A stretch of 37,892 nt of DNA, from contig JABUQX010088170.1 of assembly GCA_015478945.1 (NCBI GenBank), positions 15,001 through 52,892 of the forward strand. Reading direction: 5' to 3'. The position numbers were made by a program, and so were the translations under genes. The first letter of the stretch is position 1. Each line of letters begins with the position of its first letter. This DNA comes from Trachelipus rathkii (taxonomy: Eukaryota; Arthropoda; Malacostraca; Isopoda; Trachelipodidae). Below the pieces are notes generated by a model, which was not told the origin of the DNA, did no database searches, and worked only from the letters and a program-made list of their open reading frames with translations. Positions 36,694 through 37,892 of the stretch are shown here, piece by piece.

Positions 36694-36846
36694 GATATAT
36701 ATATATATATATATCATGATATATATATATATATATAATATATTATATTATATATATATATAATGATATTATTATATATATATATATATATATATTATAT
36801 TATATATTCATAATAGTGTATATATAATTTATATATATATATATAT
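36694..36846. repeat. (TA)n array
   Basis: TA array directly beyond the 3' end of the SINE. Confidence 0.85.
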
Positions 36847-36858
36847 GTAACCATTTTA

Positions 36859-36864
<6 letters not shown>

Positions 36865-36889
<25 letters not shown>

Positions 36890-37130
36890 GTTTTATTTTT
36901 TTTATAAGCAGTTAACAGTCCAATACGCGCAACCTCCTCCCACAACACACTCTCCAACGGCAAAGCCCTAAATGTCAGGAAGGGGGTGTGCTCAATTTTT
37001 TTGTCTGAGCAAGACGAGCCAAGGAGAGAGTAACACGCAGCTCACACTCACACGCCAAACCAGTGACGAACCTGGGTCTTTCGGCTTAGTTTTGGGGCCG
37101 AGTGCTCACCAGGCTGAGCTAGGAGCGCCA
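36865..37130 (-). mobile_element. tRNA-derived SINE with long poly(A) tail
   Basis: Read on the minus strand, the element starts at 37130 with TGGCGCTCCTAGCTCAGCC. The A box is TAGCTCAGCCTGG (37109-37121) and the B box GGTTCGTCACT (37062-37072), at tRNA-like spacing. Arms can be drawn: D stem GCTC/GAGC, anticodon stem TCGGC/GCCGA with an enlarged loop, T stem CCAG/CTGG. The acceptor stem does not close, so it is not a working tRNA. A roughly 150-base unrelated body follows, ending CTGCTTATAAAAAAAATAAAAC and then a 25-base A run (T run 36865-36889 on the plus strand). This is the layout of a pol III-transcribed SINE mobilised by a LINE in trans. No clear target duplication is visible. The 82-codon plus frame over it is spurious. 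Confidence 0.8.
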
Positions 37131-37892
37131 ATTTTGGTGTTTGATTCCATTTCCTTCTTGATTTATATACAGCCGCGACTCCACCTGATATGTCCCCCTA
37201 TTCTTGCCTTATCTTTTTAAATAATTAAATAACTAGAATCCAAAAATGATGTTGATTTGTGGACTCATTATATCATGTTATTAGCTTTTGCTTATATCAA
37301 AGAATCTTAAGATTAAAATTTTTGGTGCTCCTCCGTTTATATTAAAACCTGTAGATTTAATTTTATATATTTGTTTGAAATTTTATAAGAATTTTATAAT
37401 TACTTATTTCTAGTAAAGTATCCTTCACATGTCTGAACTAATGTTCTCGTCATAGAACCAGTATTCTGCTCTCACCTAGCAACTGTCAAAACTCTGACAT
37501 CCCTGATCGTGGCAGCTCTATTGTTGTTTTTTCTTGGTTAAAGGCATGCTTTCTCTCTTATTCCTATTCTTCTAAAACTCTTCTCTTTTTTCTTTCCACT
37601 TCAACGTTTTTTAATGCGTCCGGCGTTCTCCACACGCAGGTCGGCTCAATTTAAATATTTGAATCATTTATTTGTATACTACTTGAAAATGTGATCATAC
37701 CGATTCCTCACCCAGCCTTTCACAGAACTACAAGCAATATATCGAAACGGAAGCGAAAATCTTCATCCAGGAGTTAGCTCAAGTATTCCACGCGATTTAA
37801 TCGTGATTTATTGGCAGTTCTCGTGCTTTCTTCTTTATGCATTTAGTATTGCTAATTTGACAATTGTGTTAAGGTAATATTATACTGACAAC
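37131..37892. other. Anonymous unique sequence to the window end
   Basis: About 760 bases of mixed AT-rich DNA without a recognised exon or RNA gene. An acceptor-like CTCCACACGCAG ends near 37639, but the sequence after it matches nothing I know. Confidence 0.35.

Overview
The window is animal nuclear DNA, most likely from an arthropod and probably a decapod crustacean. The evidence is a terminal exon of the homeobox gene cut whose protein is closest to the insect and crustacean form. There is also a wrecked jockey/I-type LINE of a kind common in decapods, a tRNA-derived SINE, and a very heavy load of TA, TTA/TAA, CT/GA and CA microsatellites. There are no operons, bacterial genes or CRISPR arrays. 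The species assignment is inference.

Layout. 1-5.1 kb: AT-rich non-coding DNA with long TTA and TA arrays. 5.3-5.93 kb: a 634-bp element with about 100-bp terminal inverted repeats (MITE-like). 6.07-6.21 kb: one short plus-strand exon of an SLC7-type amino acid transporter, about 130 bp past the MITE. 6.3-12 kb: TAA and TA arrays, a purine-only tract and anonymous sequence. 11.9-15.2 kb: a repeat-dense block holding three related short elements with hexamer cores, a CT-rich compound satellite, and a LINE reverse-transcriptase relic broken by frameshifts and a GA microsatellite. 17.06-18.32 kb, minus strand: the last coding exon of cut, with a complete Cut homeodomain and conserved tail motifs. 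18.5-30.4 kb: about 12 kb in which the plus strand is strongly G+T rich, moving from T-rich shoulders to a G-rich core. 30.5-34.3 kb: a short GC-rich island with a polyG run, an ATT array and anonymous sequence. 34.3-36.85 kb: TA arrays with small unique islands. 36.87-37.13 kb: a minus-strand SINE with a long A tail. 37.13-37.89 kb: anonymous sequence.

Only two host-gene pieces are supported: the cut exon (strong) and the SLC7 exon (good). They are on opposite strands and point at each other, so either the transporter exon is an orphan or the two genes overlap or interleave. If the cut gene is intact, the G+T-rich tract would be its last intron, or part of it, and the unspliced transcript there would be A+C rich. 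Most long open frames in the window are by-products of low-complexity sequence: F/V/C/G/W-rich frames in the G+T tract, RERERE and SLSLSL frames in GA/CT repeats, and I/Y/N frames in TA/TTA repeats. The long TA arrays may be misassembled, so distances across them are uncertain.
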